NCBI GenBank assembly: GCA_024403235.1
Contig: JAKSSF010000029.1
Coordinates: 1 to 32,704 of the forward strand
Direction: 5' to 3'
From: Lachnospiraceae bacterium
Lineage (GTDB): Bacteria > Bacillota > Clostridia > Lachnospirales > Lachnospiraceae
Length of the DNA: 32,704 nt
The notes beneath the pieces were generated by a model, which saw nothing but the letters and a program-made list of their open reading frames with translations, was not told the origin of the DNA and did no database searches. The position numbers were made by a program, and so were the translations under genes. The first letter of the stretch is position 1. Every line of letters starts with the position of its first letter. Shown here piece after piece: positions 7,441-17,050 of the stretch.

Positions 7441-8145
7441 TTACGAAACACCTCTCAAGTAGACCTGTTCCAGTTTCTCTGATAGGATTTCCTGATACCG
7501 TTTCATAGCTTCTTTGGTTGGTGGGTGAAATCCCGGTTTTATAACCTGTTCATTTTCCTCATAGCATTGCAAATAATAAGGAATTTCTTTGGGAAACCAA
7601 TGAGCGATTGCTCGTATGTCTGCTTCTGTATGCAGTTCCTTTACCAGGGTTGTACGAAATTCGCAAGGAATACCGGCTTGTCGTAAAAGTTCTATAGATT
7701 TAGAAATTGCTTCCATGGAAAATCCGGTTGCATCTGTGGTTTTCTCATAAGAATCAGGACTATTCTTAATGTCCATCGCCACATAGCTTAGTAAGTCATT
7801 TTCCAAAAGATCTTTCAACATTTCTGGGTTAGATCCATTGGTATCTAATTTTACCAAATATCCTAAGTCCTTTACCTTTTGGATAAATTCCGGCAACCCT
7901 TTCTGCAAAGTAGGTTCCCCACCGGAAATACACAGCCCTTTTAATATACCTTTTCTTTTTTGTAAAAAAGACAGCACCTCTGTTTCTTCGATTCGTGGAA
8001 GGCTGTTGGCAGCAAGCACCAAATCTCCGTTGTGGCAAAAGGGGCAACGAAAATTGCAGCCAGCAGTAAAGACTGTGGCTGCTATAATTCCCGGATAATC
8101 TAAAAGCGTTGTTTTTTGTAAACCTCTAAAATCCATCTCTAGCAT
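7441..8145 (-). CDS. Anaerobic ribonucleoside-triphosphate reductase activating protein-like radical SAM (NrdG2 type)
   Basis: A 234-residue radical SAM activase. It has the motif CNFRCPFCHN (residues about 30-39), the downstream ISGGEPTLQ block and YVAMDIKN, matching the NrdG2 branch of glycyl-radical-enzyme activases. Members are predicted to install a glycyl radical on anaerobic ribonucleotide reductase. No nrdD gene is in the window, so the partner is unproven. It lies 31 bases downstream of larB in a co-directional group with tadA. Confidence 0.88.
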   Translation of the reverse strand: MLEMDFRGLQKTTLLDYPGIIAATVFTAGCNFRCPFCHNGDLVLAANSLPRIEETEVLSFLQKRKGILKGLCISGGEPTLQKGLPEFIQKVKDLGYLVKLDTNGSNPEMLKDLLENDLLSYVAMDIKNSPDSYEKTTDATGFSMEAISKSIELLRQAGIPCEFRTTLVKELHTEADIRAIAHWFPKEIPYYLQCYEENEQVIKPGFHPPTKEAMKRYQEILSEKLEQVYLRGVS

Positions 8146-8176
8146 CTCTATTTCTGTTTCACAAACTTTCGGGTAT

Positions 8177-8941
8177 CTATTCTCCCTGCTTTTTTGTTAC
8201 ATGATTGATTTGGCTGGCCATATATCCGGCACCGAAGCCATTATCAATGTTTACCACGGATACACCACTAGCACAGGAATTTAACATAGAAAGCAATGCA
8301 GCCATGCCTTCAAAGGCGGCACCGTATCCAACACTGGTGGGTACTGCAATGACAGGACAATCTGCCATGCCACCTACCACACTAGCCAGGGCCCCTTCCA
8401 TCCCTGCAATGGCAATGATAACTGTTGCCTCCATAATATCATCTATATGGGCTAGTAAACGATGTAGCCCTGCCACGCCTACATCATAATGACGAACCAC
8501 TTCATTGCCTAAAATTTCAGCCGTCAAGGCTGCTTCTTCTGCTACCGGAATATCGCTGGTTCCACCTGTTAAAACAAGCACTTTGCCAACTCCACTTGGT
8601 TTAGGAATTTCTCCCAATATACCAATTCTGGCAGTTTCATGGTATGACATTTGGGGAAGTTCTTTTAACACTTCCTGTGCCTTTTCCGAAACCATACGGG
8701 TAATGAAAATGGTATCTGCCGTCTTTTCTCGCATGGCGTTTGCAATGGCAACAATTTGTTCCGGTGTTTTTCCTGCACCATAAATCACCTCTGCCACACC
8801 TTGTCTGACTTTTCTGTGAAAATCAATATTGGCAAAGCCCAAATCCAAAAAAGGTTCTTTTTTTATTTTTAACAAAGCTTCCTCTACAGAAAGGGTTCCC
8901 GATTGCACTGCCTCTAAAATTTGCTTTACTTCTGTATCCAT
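8177..8941 (-). CDS. larB: Pyridinium-3,5-biscarboxylic acid mononucleotide synthase
   Basis: A 254-residue LarB homologue. LarB carboxylates and hydrolyses nicotinic acid adenine dinucleotide in the first step of nickel-pincer nucleotide cofactor synthesis, the cofactor of lactate racemase and relatives. The C-terminal two-thirds is the AIR-carboxylase (PurE-like) domain with LTGGTSDIPVAEEA, HRLLAHIDD and VPTSVGYGAAFEG; the N-terminal part is the usual helical region. Length is normal. larC, larE and larA are not in the window, so the pathway must be completed elsewhere. The start has GAAAGGA about 7 bases upstream. It follows the YitT-type gene by 36 bases and is probably cotranscribed with it. 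Confidence 0.93.
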   Translation of the reverse strand: MDTEVKQILEAVQSGTLSVEEALLKIKKEPFLDLGFANIDFHRKVRQGVAEVIYGAGKTPEQIVAIANAMREKTADTIFITRMVSEKAQEVLKELPQMSYHETARIGILGEIPKPSGVGKVLVLTGGTSDIPVAEEAALTAEILGNEVVRHYDVGVAGLHRLLAHIDDIMEATVIIAIAGMEGALASVVGGMADCPVIAVPTSVGYGAAFEGMAALLSMLNSCASGVSVVNIDNGFGAGYMASQINHVTKKQGE

Positions 8942-8977
8942 GGATCATTCCTTTCGGATTTTTCAAATATGCATTGC

Positions 8978-9829
8978 TTAATTATTCAAGCGCTTTTCAA
9001 ACTTACCCACACTGATTTGACTGTTGGTCACTACTACAAAAGCGTTTTCGTCTATTTCCTTAATTTCATTCTTAAACACTTCATATTCATAGGTGGACAT
9101 TACGGTATAAACCAAATGCTTTAAGGTCTCACTGTAGGCACCTGCCCCCATCCACTCTGTAGCAGAACGATTTAAGGTTTTTACAATATAATCGCATACC
9201 TCTTTATGCTTATCGGTAAAGACAAACAAGGATACCACCTTATTCTGCTTATGCAGATAATCTGATGTGACAATGGAAAAAAGCATCGTCAGAATAGAGT
9301 ACAATGCCATTTTCACAGAAAACAGATATCCGCAAATACTAAACAGAACTACATTAATAAATAAACTCACCTTTCCGACAGTTAAAGAAGGAATTTTTTT
9401 GATTAACAGCATTCCTAAAAGACTTGTCCCGCCGTCCGCTACAAAGGATTGATAGATTATTCCAATTCCAATTCCTTCGATCAAACCGCCAATCAGACAG
9501 GAAGTTATAACTTCATCAAAAATAGGCGCACTTAAAGGTGGTAATATGGAAAGAATAAAGGATTCAAATGCTACAATCACGATACTCTTCCCAATGTATC
9601 GCTTTCCAAATACTTTTAGTGCAATGCAAAACAACGGTAAATTTAGAGCAAAGTAAATAATACCTTGAAAATCAATATTTGTTTTAGGACAAAAATAGGC
9701 AATTAACTGCGCAATGCCCATAAATCCACTGGCATATACACCAGACATTTTGACAAAATAATTATAGCCAATGCAATAGATTAATGCACCCAACAGGCTT
9801 TTTAAAAATAAACCGATTTTCTTTTCCAT
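8978..9829 (-). CDS. YitT family membrane protein (DUF161/DUF2179)
   Basis: A 283-residue membrane protein. The first about 200 residues hold five or six hydrophobic segments of the YitT/DUF161 type, including the glycine-rich GGLIEGIGIGIIYQS and DGGTSLLGMLLI blocks. The last about 80 residues form the soluble DUF2179 domain, which begins near HKQNKVVSLFVFTDKH and ends INENAF-like in EIDENAFVVVTNS. The molecular function of this family is not established. CGGAGG lies 7 bases before the ATG. It has its own promoter and heads the larB-nrdG-tadA run. Identification of the family is firm, of function none. Confidence 0.9.
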   Translation of the reverse strand: MEKKIGLFLKSLLGALIYCIGYNYFVKMSGVYASGFMGIAQLIAYFCPKTNIDFQGIIYFALNLPLFCIALKVFGKRYIGKSIVIVAFESFILSILPPLSAPIFDEVITSCLIGGLIEGIGIGIIYQSFVADGGTSLLGMLLIKKIPSLTVGKVSLFINVVLFSICGYLFSVKMALYSILTMLFSIVTSDYLHKQNKVVSLFVFTDKHKEVCDYIVKTLNRSATEWMGAGAYSETLKHLVYTVMSTYEYEVFKNEIKEIDENAFVVVTNSQISVGKFEKRLNN

Positions 9830-9865
9830 TTTGCCTCCGTTGCAGTATATTTTCTTTAATGATTT

Positions 9866-9895
9866 ATACTACCATAGAAAGCCTAACCGATTCAA
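9866..9895 (-). promoter_or_regulatory. Probable promoter of the yitT-larB-nrdG-tadA run
   Basis: On the minus strand TTGAAT (9890-9895), an 18-base spacer and TAGTAT (9866-9871), about 36 bases before the YitT-type start codon. A second TTGACA occurs at 9949-9954 with no good -10 at the right distance. The palindrome ACACGTGT lies at 9930-9937. No clear terminator for the upstream cbiA gene was found in this gap. Confidence 0.5.
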
Positions 9896-10000
9896 TGTTT
9901 TAGTAATTCCATTATCTGCACAAGACTCACACGTGTAAATACTGTTTTTGTCAACATAACAAATAGCAAAATTCATAGACTGCCCCAAAATCTTGTTAAA

Positions 10001-11395
10001 TCACCTATGCCTCTCTCTCCATCTCCTACATTTATCCATAAACGAAACAGCAAATTCCATATTAGACGGATAATACAAATGAGCAAATCCCCACCAATGA
10101 GTATCCGATATATGGGCTGCTTCCCAGGTTCTAATATTATCCGGTTTTACTGCTATAGCATCACATCCATTATTGGTACTATCGTAATGATGAAATTCAT
10201 GTCCTTTTATTCCAATAGTGTTGCATGGTATAAAGGAATTGTTTTTTTCTTTTATGGAAAGATATCCAAATCTAACCAGTCTTTCTTTTTTTTCACAAAT
10301 ACCATCAATCATGCCAACCATAGGATATAGTTTGTCTTCCACTTTTATTCCTTTGTGCAGATACATAAATCCTCCACACTCCGCCAAAGACGGAACACCT
10401 CTCTGCAATGCATTTTGAATGGAAATTAGCATTTCTTTATTGCTCGACAATTGTTCTGCAAAAAGTTCCGGATATCCACCGCCCAATATCAGTCCATCCA
10501 GATTGTCCGGTATCTTGGAATCCCGTAAGGGAGAAAATGCAATAAGTTCTGCGCCTAAATTTTCCAGTGTTCTTAAATTTTCTTCATAATAAAAACAAAA
10601 TGCTTCATCTCTCGCAATCCCTATTCTAAATGGTTTTTCACATTGCTTTTTTATGGGAAAATTGATTTGATATGTAGCTGTCTGCGCCATTTCCTGCTTC
10701 GCCAATGCCCTACAATCCAAAGCAGATACTGTGAATAATTTTTCCATATCAACAGAATTAGAAATAATATCCCCAGCCTTTTGTATATCGCTTTCCAGCT
10801 TGTCTATCTCGAATGGCAGCATCAGTCCCAGGTATCTGCTTTCCAATTTTATATCTTCACATTTTGGAAAATATCCCAACACAGTTATCCCTAATGTATT
10901 CTCGATTTGACTGCTTATACTCTTATAATACATAGGAGAAATCTGATTCAGTATTACTGCTTTTATCAAATGCTTCTCATCCATAGCTTGAAAGCCTTTT
11001 ATCACAGCCAAAAGAGACCGTCCCATGCCCCGTGCATTTACAACCAATACGATTGGTATATCCAGGGCACAAGCCAAATCATAGGAAGATCCCTCATTGC
11101 AATCTACAGAAATCCCATCATATACTCCCATTACGCCTTCCACAACAGAGATATCAGTATTCTCTCTATGGTAAAAAATATCTCTAATCTCCTGTTTGTC
11201 TGAAAAAAATAAATCCAGATTCTGTGAAGGAATACCCAGTACCTTTTTGTGAAACATAGGATCAATATAATCCGGCCCACATTTATACGCGCTTATCACC
11301 TGTCCACTATCTTTTAGCACTTTTAGTAGTGCACAAGTTATTGTCGTCTTTCCACATCCACTGCCTGTAGCAGCGATCATAAATGCGTTCTTCAT
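10001..11395 (-). CDS. cbiA: Cobyrinate a,c-diamide synthase
   Basis: ATP- and glutamine-dependent amidation of carboxylates a and c of cobyrinate, 464 residues. The N-terminal dethiobiotin-synthetase-like domain has the P-loop GSGCGKTT (11-18) and the KCGPDYIDPMF block. The C-terminal class I glutamine amidotransferase-like domain has LGGGYPELFAEQL and the nucleophile Cys in AECGGFMYL. The ATG at 11395 is preferred because AGAGG lies 5 bases upstream; an in-frame TTG at 11419 would add 8 residues and overlap the previous stop. It is the last gene of the cobalamin operon, 8 bases after the CbiJET gene. No clear terminator follows. Confidence 0.95.
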   Translation of the reverse strand: MKNAFMIAATGSGCGKTTITCALLKVLKDSGQVISAYKCGPDYIDPMFHKKVLGIPSQNLDLFFSDKQEIRDIFYHRENTDISVVEGVMGVYDGISVDCNEGSSYDLACALDIPIVLVVNARGMGRSLLAVIKGFQAMDEKHLIKAVILNQISPMYYKSISSQIENTLGITVLGYFPKCEDIKLESRYLGLMLPFEIDKLESDIQKAGDIISNSVDMEKLFTVSALDCRALAKQEMAQTATYQINFPIKKQCEKPFRIGIARDEAFCFYYEENLRTLENLGAELIAFSPLRDSKIPDNLDGLILGGGYPELFAEQLSSNKEMLISIQNALQRGVPSLAECGGFMYLHKGIKVEDKLYPMVGMIDGICEKKERLVRFGYLSIKEKNNSFIPCNTIGIKGHEFHHYDSTNNGCDAIAVKPDNIRTWEAAHISDTHWWGFAHLYYPSNMEFAVSFMDKCRRWRERHR

Positions 11396-11403
11396 AACAA
11401 CCT

Positions 11404-13428
11404 CTATTCCTTTGGACAAAAAGCAAATGAAAAAATAAAAACAGGATTGTTGGCACTTAACAAATTGTATTCTCCAAGTTTTTTCATTCTATTCACTGAA
11501 ATTTGTTCTACCGTCAAATCACAAATAGGATACGCTTCCAAAAGTTGTTTTGTTTCGCATATGGTTTCAAAACTTAACGCATTTATCACAACCCGCATGG
11601 AAGCATTTTTTTGATACAGCATGTTTACTATTTCTCTCAGATTCCCTTTACTTCCGCCGATAAAAGCAGCATCTGCCGGTGGCAGCAACTCCATTGACTG
11701 AGGTGCCATGGCCTCTATCACTGTAACATTATTTAACTCTGCCTTTTGTATATTTTTCTTTATAAGGTCCACCGCCAATGGATTGCATTCCATTGCATAT
11801 ACCTTTACCGATGAAGAAAGCAATGCCATTTGAACTGCTACAGAACCAGTCCCACTTCCAATATCATATACCACATCATTTTCTTTCAAATGCATATGAC
11901 AGATGGAAAGCTTTCGAATCTCTTCCTTCGTCATAGGAACCTGATCTCGGATGAAAAAGTCATCCTGTAATATCGGTACCAGATAGCGTGAAGAAATTTC
12001 CTCTGCGAGAATAACTCCTGTATAGAGTCCTTCCCTCTCCAAAGTAGTACACTCTTCCGGTGTTAACTGCAGTATTTGCTCCTCCTGATAGGATAGTTGA
12101 TAGCCCAAATATATGGTGCAATTCTTTTCCAAAATATTTCCAAGCAACCTAATATCCTCTACTCCGGAAGTAATAAAAAATGTTTTTTTATTATACTTTA
12201 CAGATTCTTTCAACAGTGGGATCCATTGTTCTTTTTCTATTCCATGAAGACTTATGATATTGCCATCCTGCCAATCTGTCTTTAGTTTGGCACACAACAT
12301 AGAAACAGAAGAAATACCGGGTAATATTTCCAACGATATACCCTTTACGCAACGAAGTGCTTCGTACATTTTTTTGCAGCCACTGTAAAACCCTGTATCT
12401 CCTGAAAACAAAATAGCAACCCTGATATCTGATACACTAGATTCACATAGTTCATAGATAACGGGCAAAATGTCATCCTTTCGATAATAAGGATAGGTAG
12501 TTGCAGTGACCGGTATGGAATCCAACATTCTCTGCGCTCCAAAGATAACATCTGCCCTATAAATAGCTTCTTCCACCTCTTTGGTCAATGCCTTGACATT
12601 ACCTGGACCGATTCCTGCAAGTTGAATATGCACGGTTCCTTTCTCAAATTTTGTTTCAAGCAGTTGTTCCAGACAACCAACAGTCTCTTCCAGAGATATA
12701 CCTGTTTCCTGCATTTCTGCATTCTCTTCCGGTCGTGTAATCACATGAACAGTGGTGTCTGTGCTATATGCTGCTGCAAGCTTCTCGTTGACTCCGCCAG
12801 TCATACCACTTTCTTTTGTGACCAGATGGGCAATATGATATTCCTGGATTATGGCTTCATTTAGCTGTTTCGAAAATGGACCTTGCATCGCTATGATTTG
12901 TTTCCCGGAAAGCCCGGCTTCACGACAAAGTTCCAAACTCTCCATTCCCGGAATGACTCTGGCGATCAGCCTTTCCTTTAAGCCGGGAATGGCAGTAAAT
13001 TCTTTCAACTGTTTACTACCTGTGGTAAGTAAAATATTCCCTGTTGTTCTTTCCAATGCAAGGGCACACTGTTTGATATCTTTGTAATGAAATATTTTAT
13101 CACTTGTTTCCGTCACACCATTTTTTCTTAGCAAACGAAGGTATTGTATATTGGTATTTTCTACACATTTTTTTATTTGTTCGGTTACAACAACCGCGTA
13201 GGGATGGGTTGCATCTACGACAAGCTCGCAGCCTATCTCCTCCATCAGTTCTCTCATCTGTTTTGCATCAAGACGACCGGTATGGATATGTACATTTTCA
13301 GATTCCTGTATCATCTGTTTTCCATATTCTGTTGCAACACAAACATGACAATCCACTTGATTTTTGCTGCATATTTCAACTAGTTTTCTTCCTTCCGTTG
13401 TTCCGGCAAACACAAGAACTGTTTTCAT
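11404..13428 (-). CDS. CbiJ-CbiE-CbiT triple fusion (cobalt-precorrin-6A reductase / precorrin-6Y C5,15-methyltransferase, decarboxylating)
   Basis: A 674-residue three-domain enzyme. Residues 1-255 are the CbiJ/CobK NAD(P)H-dependent reductase, with FAGTTEGRKL at the start and DATHPYA. Residues about 266-480 are the CbiE tetrapyrrole methylase, with AGIGPGNV and FSGDTGFYSG. Residues about 485-674 are the CbiT methyltransferase, with the SAM loop DIGSGTGSVA (522-531). It would take cobalt-precorrin-6A to cobalt-precorrin-8 through reduction, C5 and C15 methylation and C12 side-chain decarboxylation. CbiE-CbiT fusions (CobL) are well known; addition of CbiJ at the front is less usual. The ATG overlaps the cbiH stop by ATGA. 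No domain appears truncated. Confidence 0.93.
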   Translation of the reverse strand: MKTVLVFAGTTEGRKLVEICSKNQVDCHVCVATEYGKQMIQESENVHIHTGRLDAKQMRELMEEIGCELVVDATHPYAVVVTEQIKKCVENTNIQYLRLLRKNGVTETSDKIFHYKDIKQCALALERTTGNILLTTGSKQLKEFTAIPGLKERLIARVIPGMESLELCREAGLSGKQIIAMQGPFSKQLNEAIIQEYHIAHLVTKESGMTGGVNEKLAAAYSTDTTVHVITRPEENAEMQETGISLEETVGCLEQLLETKFEKGTVHIQLAGIGPGNVKALTKEVEEAIYRADVIFGAQRMLDSIPVTATTYPYYRKDDILPVIYELCESSVSDIRVAILFSGDTGFYSGCKKMYEALRCVKGISLEILPGISSVSMLCAKLKTDWQDGNIISLHGIEKEQWIPLLKESVKYNKKTFFITSGVEDIRLLGNILEKNCTIYLGYQLSYQEEQILQLTPEECTTLEREGLYTGVILAEEISSRYLVPILQDDFFIRDQVPMTKEEIRKLSICHMHLKENDVVYDIGSGTGSVAVQMALLSSSVKVYAMECNPLAVDLIKKNIQKAELNNVTVIEAMAPQSMELLPPADAAFIGGSKGNLREIVNMLYQKNASMRVVINALSFETICETKQLLEAYPICDLTVEQISVNRMKKLGEYNLLSANNPVFIFSFAFCPKE

Positions 13429-14156
13429 TTGTATCCCCTTTTTGTAATCAACTTATCTTTATAAATAAAACTTTCGGAATTTCCTATATACACTGTAGTA
13501 AACATATCCACTTCTTTTTCTCTTAATTCACCTAGGGAGCAAACCGTCGCTTTCATCCCTTTGCGGCCAATATTTTCAACAAATCCACAGGCTCTGCTTC
13601 TATCTGCTCCATTGGCCAATAGAATATCGCAGGCTCTTTTTAAATAATCAAAGCGTCTTCTGCTGGACGGATTATATAGCGCTATTGCAAAATCTCCCAT
13701 AACCGCTGCCTGCAATCTTTTTTCTATGCTCTCCCAAGGTGTTAATAAATCACTTAAACTGATGACACAATAATCGTGATTCAGGGGCGCTCCCAATACT
13801 GCTGCCCCACTATTGGCTGCGGTAATACCAGCCACAACCTCTAATTCCACACCCTCATACTCGGAAAGCATTTCATACATAGGGGATGCCATACCATAAA
13901 CCCCTGCGTCCCCACTACAAACCAAAGCTACTTTTTTTCCACTGGTTGCCAAAGAAAAGCACAATCTGCATCTTTCTATTTCCCGGGTCATGCCGGTTGC
14001 CATATACTCTTTTTGTGGCAAAAAAGCTTTCACCAAATCCACATATACTGTGTAGCCTACAATGACATCACAGTCTTCCAAAACCTTTTTTGCCTGTCCG
14101 GTTAAATATGCTTCCTCCCCCGGTCCTATTCCCACAATATAGATTACATTTTCCAT
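13425..14156 (-). CDS. cbiH: Cobalt-precorrin-3B C17-methyltransferase
   Basis: SAM-dependent methylation at C17 coupled to ring contraction in the anaerobic corrin pathway; 243 residues, normal for the family. Tetrapyrrole methylase motifs are IVGIGPGEEAYLTG at the N-terminus, GYTVYVDL, CSGDAGVYGMA and the LYNPSSRRR block near residue 160 that marks CbiH/CobJ. It overlaps the cbiG 3' end by 13 bases and the next gene by 4, so it is translationally coupled on both sides. Confidence 0.95.
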   Translation of the reverse strand: MENVIYIVGIGPGEEAYLTGQAKKVLEDCDVIVGYTVYVDLVKAFLPQKEYMATGMTREIERCRLCFSLATSGKKVALVCSGDAGVYGMASPMYEMLSEYEGVELEVVAGITAANSGAAVLGAPLNHDYCVISLSDLLTPWESIEKRLQAAVMGDFAIALYNPSSRRRFDYLKRACDILLANGADRSRACGFVENIGRKGMKATVCSLGELREKEVDMFTTVYIGNSESFIYKDKLITKRGYK

Positions 14157-15166
14157 GCTTGCAATTTTGCCTTTCTTCTGCTAATGGCCATTGTTATTCC
14201 ATCTTTGGCAATCTTTCTAACCACCAGTTCAGCCTCCTTACCAGCTAGTTTCATGGCAGCTCTTTCACATACATTGGATACCCCCGTAATACTTTTCACA
14301 AAATCCGATGCACGAAAGTCTCCTTCTACCTCTTCCAGTTCTTTTGCAGTAAAAGTAGTAAAAGGAATTCTTTTTTTTGCCTCATAATACAAAAGGCCCC
14401 GTTCTTTACTCTTTAAATCAATACTTGCCATACCTGTAATAAGACTCTCATCAATCTGATTCCCAACAAGGATTTCATCAATAAAGGAACTTATTTTTTC
14501 ATAAGGGGTTTCTTTCTTACACCCAATGCCTAATACATAAGGCTTATATAACAATTTTAGGGTTTCTTCCTCTGCACTTTCTAAGCCTGGGTAATCAATA
14601 CGCACATCCACATGGTTTTCCTGAAAATCCATAAGCTTGATATTTTCCGGTACTGCCTTCTCATCAAATGCAATTGTCGGATGGATTGCCATACTTATTT
14701 TTCCTTCTGCCAGAAGCTTTGAAGAAACCTTTTTGATTCCCTCTTTATTGACAATTTTTAATCCGTTCTTTTGGGCAAATACATCTACAGAAAATACACC
14801 CTTTACATCCGTGGCCGTTGTAAGTACTAACTGTCCGTCTACAGCATTTGCAATCTGCTTTGCAAGCCCATTAGCACCTCCAACATGGTTAGATAAAAGC
14901 GGGATACTATACTGTCCTTTTTCATCTACAACCACAACCGGACTATCTGTTAGTTTACTATTTACAAATGGGGCAATTTTTCTGACTGCAATAGAGATTG
15001 CTCCAATAAACAAAATGGGAACGCCCCATTGAAAACATTCACCAACCCACAAATCCAAATCTTTGTTTTCCTCTTTTTTCTCAAACAGAATATGCTCTAA
15101 TTTTTCTTCTAATTTGTGAGCAAAATCCCATCCTTCTCTTGTAAATGCACATACTCTTACTATCAT
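14144..15166 (-). CDS. cbiG: Cobalt-precorrin-5A hydrolase
   Basis: Opens the delta-lactone ring of cobalt-precorrin-5A and releases acetaldehyde. The 340 residues contain the N-terminal and central CbiG regions (GAISIAVRKIAPFVNSK, LSNHVGGANGLAKQIA, TTATDVKGVFSVD) and the C-terminal CbiG/CobE domain (LGIGCKKETPYE, MASIDLKSKE). Length matches the family. It starts 2 bases after the cbiF stop and overlaps cbiH by 13 bases. Confidence 0.95.
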   Translation of the reverse strand: MIVRVCAFTREGWDFAHKLEEKLEHILFEKKEENKDLDLWVGECFQWGVPILFIGAISIAVRKIAPFVNSKLTDSPVVVVDEKGQYSIPLLSNHVGGANGLAKQIANAVDGQLVLTTATDVKGVFSVDVFAQKNGLKIVNKEGIKKVSSKLLAEGKISMAIHPTIAFDEKAVPENIKLMDFQENHVDVRIDYPGLESAEEETLKLLYKPYVLGIGCKKETPYEKISSFIDEILVGNQIDESLITGMASIDLKSKERGLLYYEAKKRIPFTTFTAKELEEVEGDFRASDFVKSITGVSNVCERAAMKLAGKEAELVVRKIAKDGITMAISRRKAKLQAWKM

Positions 15167-15168
15167 TT

Positions 15169-15948
15169 TTATGACCTTTTTATAGCTTCTCTGTATGCCG
15201 TAGAAAAATCTGCAGCATATAATCTTGAGTTTTCGTACTTAGTTGTATGTATCACATCCCCTACTAATATAAGGGCTGTTTTTGTAATTCCATTCTCTTT
15301 TGCAACAGCCGGAAGTGTTTCTATCGTACACACATATTTTTCTTCCTCCGGCCAGGTAGCTTTATATACAATTGCTGCCGGTGTATTCTTTGTATAGCCA
15401 CCTTGTATTAGCCTGTCACACAATTCCTCTATCATGGATGTACTCAGATAAATTGCCATGGTGGCATGATGAGCCGCAAAGCTTTCGATACTCTCTAAGG
15501 TCGGCACCTGAGTTCTGCCAGCCATTCTTGTAATAATCAGTGACTGGGAAACATTCGGTAGTGTATATTCCAGGTTAAGGCTTGCTGCCGCACCGAAGCA
15601 TGCACTAACACCAGGACAGGAATCGTATGCAATATTGCATTGCTCCAAAATATCCATCTGTTCCTTGACTGCCCCATAGAGGCTGGGGTCTCCTGTGTGA
15701 AGTCTTACCAGCTGCTTCCCACTCTGATAACTATCCTGCATTACTGTAATCACTTCTTCCAAAGTCATCTTTGCACTGTTATAAACCAATGCATTGGGGG
15801 CATACTCCAAAAGCTTTGGATTGACTAACGATCCTGCATAAATGATCACATCTGCCTGTTTGAGTAGTTCCATTCCCCGCACGGTAATAAGATCTACGGC
15901 TCCCGGGCCCGCACCAACAAAATGAATTTTAATTTCCTTAGAATCCAT
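15169..15948 (-). CDS. cbiF: Cobalt-precorrin-4 C11-methyltransferase
   Basis: SAM-dependent methyltransferase acting at C11; 259 residues. Motifs include VGAGPGAVDLITVRG at the N-terminus, YAGSLVNPKLL, LHTGDPSLYGAVKEQ and PGVSACFGAAASLN, all typical of CbiF/CobM. The start overlaps the cbiD 3' end by 11 bases. Confidence 0.96.
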   Translation of the reverse strand: MDSKEIKIHFVGAGPGAVDLITVRGMELLKQADVIIYAGSLVNPKLLEYAPNALVYNSAKMTLEEVITVMQDSYQSGKQLVRLHTGDPSLYGAVKEQMDILEQCNIAYDSCPGVSACFGAAASLNLEYTLPNVSQSLIITRMAGRTQVPTLESIESFAAHHATMAIYLSTSMIEELCDRLIQGGYTKNTPAAIVYKATWPEEEKYVCTIETLPAVAKENGITKTALILVGDVIHTTKYENSRLYAADFSTAYREAIKRS

Positions 15949-17047
15949 GCTCTGTTAACTCCTTTATCAATTTGTCCGCACCGGAAGTTTTTCCAAGTAA
16001 TCCATATGTATTGGAATACACAATACATTCTATGTCATATCTTTCCGCGACTTTTTTCTGAAGATAAAACGCTATTTTTTCCATTACATCATGCATAAAC
16101 GCCTTATCTAATCCTGCCTCCAGAAGCAATTCATAGACCCCATCCGTGGAAACACATTCTGAGATTTTATGTAATAGTTCTATAGGTGCTCCAGCCTTTA
16201 ATGCGCCATACACCATCAGTTCTATTCTGCAATCTGCCTCTTTAGAATGGGTATTCATAATGCCGCCGGCCAGTTTCATCAATTTCCCAATATGTCCACA
16301 CAGCAGTACTTTTTCAAATCCATAGTCTGCAATCCTTTCCAAGGTCTCTCCAATAAAATTGGAGCATTTCACAGCTTTATCTAAATCGTAACCATAGGTA
16401 TGCTTCATAAAATCAAGACCATAGTTTCCCGGTGCGATTGCCAATATTTTACATCCCAGTTCTTTTTTTTGTCTCAGTTCCAAATTTATGGTATCCAACA
16501 ACGCCTGATCACTCATCGGTTCCACGATACCTGTGGTTCCCAGTATGGATATTCCATTTACAATACCTAGCCTGGGGTTAAAGGTTTTCTTTGCGATTTC
16601 TTCCCCATTCGGTACCGAAATTGTAATTTCTATTCCGTCCGTACAATCCATCAATCCCATAACTTCCCGAACTTCTTTTTCAATCATATGCCTTGGTACA
16701 GAATTGATTGCAGCATTTCCAACAGGCTGGTCCAAGCCCGGCTTAGTTACAAGGCCTATGCCAACACCACCCTGGATGATAACCTTTTTCCCCCCATTCT
16801 TTAGAAGTTCTGCAGTGGCATATATGACACAGCCAGTAGTAATATCGGGGTCCTCTCCGCCATCCTTTACAACACCACATCTAACAGCATTTTCCGCTAT
16901 ATGAATGTCCACTATATCTGCCCGGAAATCAATCCCTTTCGGTGTTGTGATCACAATGCTTTCTTTTCTGTTTCCCCCAAGTAACATATAGGTAGCAGCT
17001 TTTGCTGCTGCCGCACTACAGCTTCCGGTCGTAAATCCGTATCTCAT
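15938..17047 (-). CDS. cbiD: Cobalt-precorrin-5B C1-methyltransferase
   Basis: Methylates C1 of the contracted ring in the anaerobic route; 369 residues. The signature GFTTGSCSAAAAKAA is at the N-terminus, followed by KDGGEDPDITTGC and LCGHIGKLMKLAGGI. The presence of cbiD together with cbiG and cbiK marks the oxygen-independent, cobalt-early pathway. It begins 3 bases after the cbiC stop and overlaps cbiF by 11 bases. Confidence 0.96.
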   Translation of the reverse strand: MRYGFTTGSCSAAAAKAATYMLLGGNRKESIVITTPKGIDFRADIVDIHIAENAVRCGVVKDGGEDPDITTGCVIYATAELLKNGGKKVIIQGGVGIGLVTKPGLDQPVGNAAINSVPRHMIEKEVREVMGLMDCTDGIEITISVPNGEEIAKKTFNPRLGIVNGISILGTTGIVEPMSDQALLDTINLELRQKKELGCKILAIAPGNYGLDFMKHTYGYDLDKAVKCSNFIGETLERIADYGFEKVLLCGHIGKLMKLAGGIMNTHSKEADCRIELMVYGALKAGAPIELLHKISECVSTDGVYELLLEAGLDKAFMHDVMEKIAFYLQKKVAERYDIECIVYSNTYGLLGKTSGADKLIKELTEHGF

Positions 17048-17050
17048 ACA

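Noticed and set aside
8205..8783. Two long open frames antisense to larB
   Set aside because: They mirror the codon pattern of the larB gene, have no ribosome sites and translate to low-complexity sequence; larB on the minus strand is clearly real.
9930..9937. ACACGTGT palindrome as an operator for cbiA or the YitT gene
   Set aside because: Eight bases is too short to support without a second copy or a known regulator.
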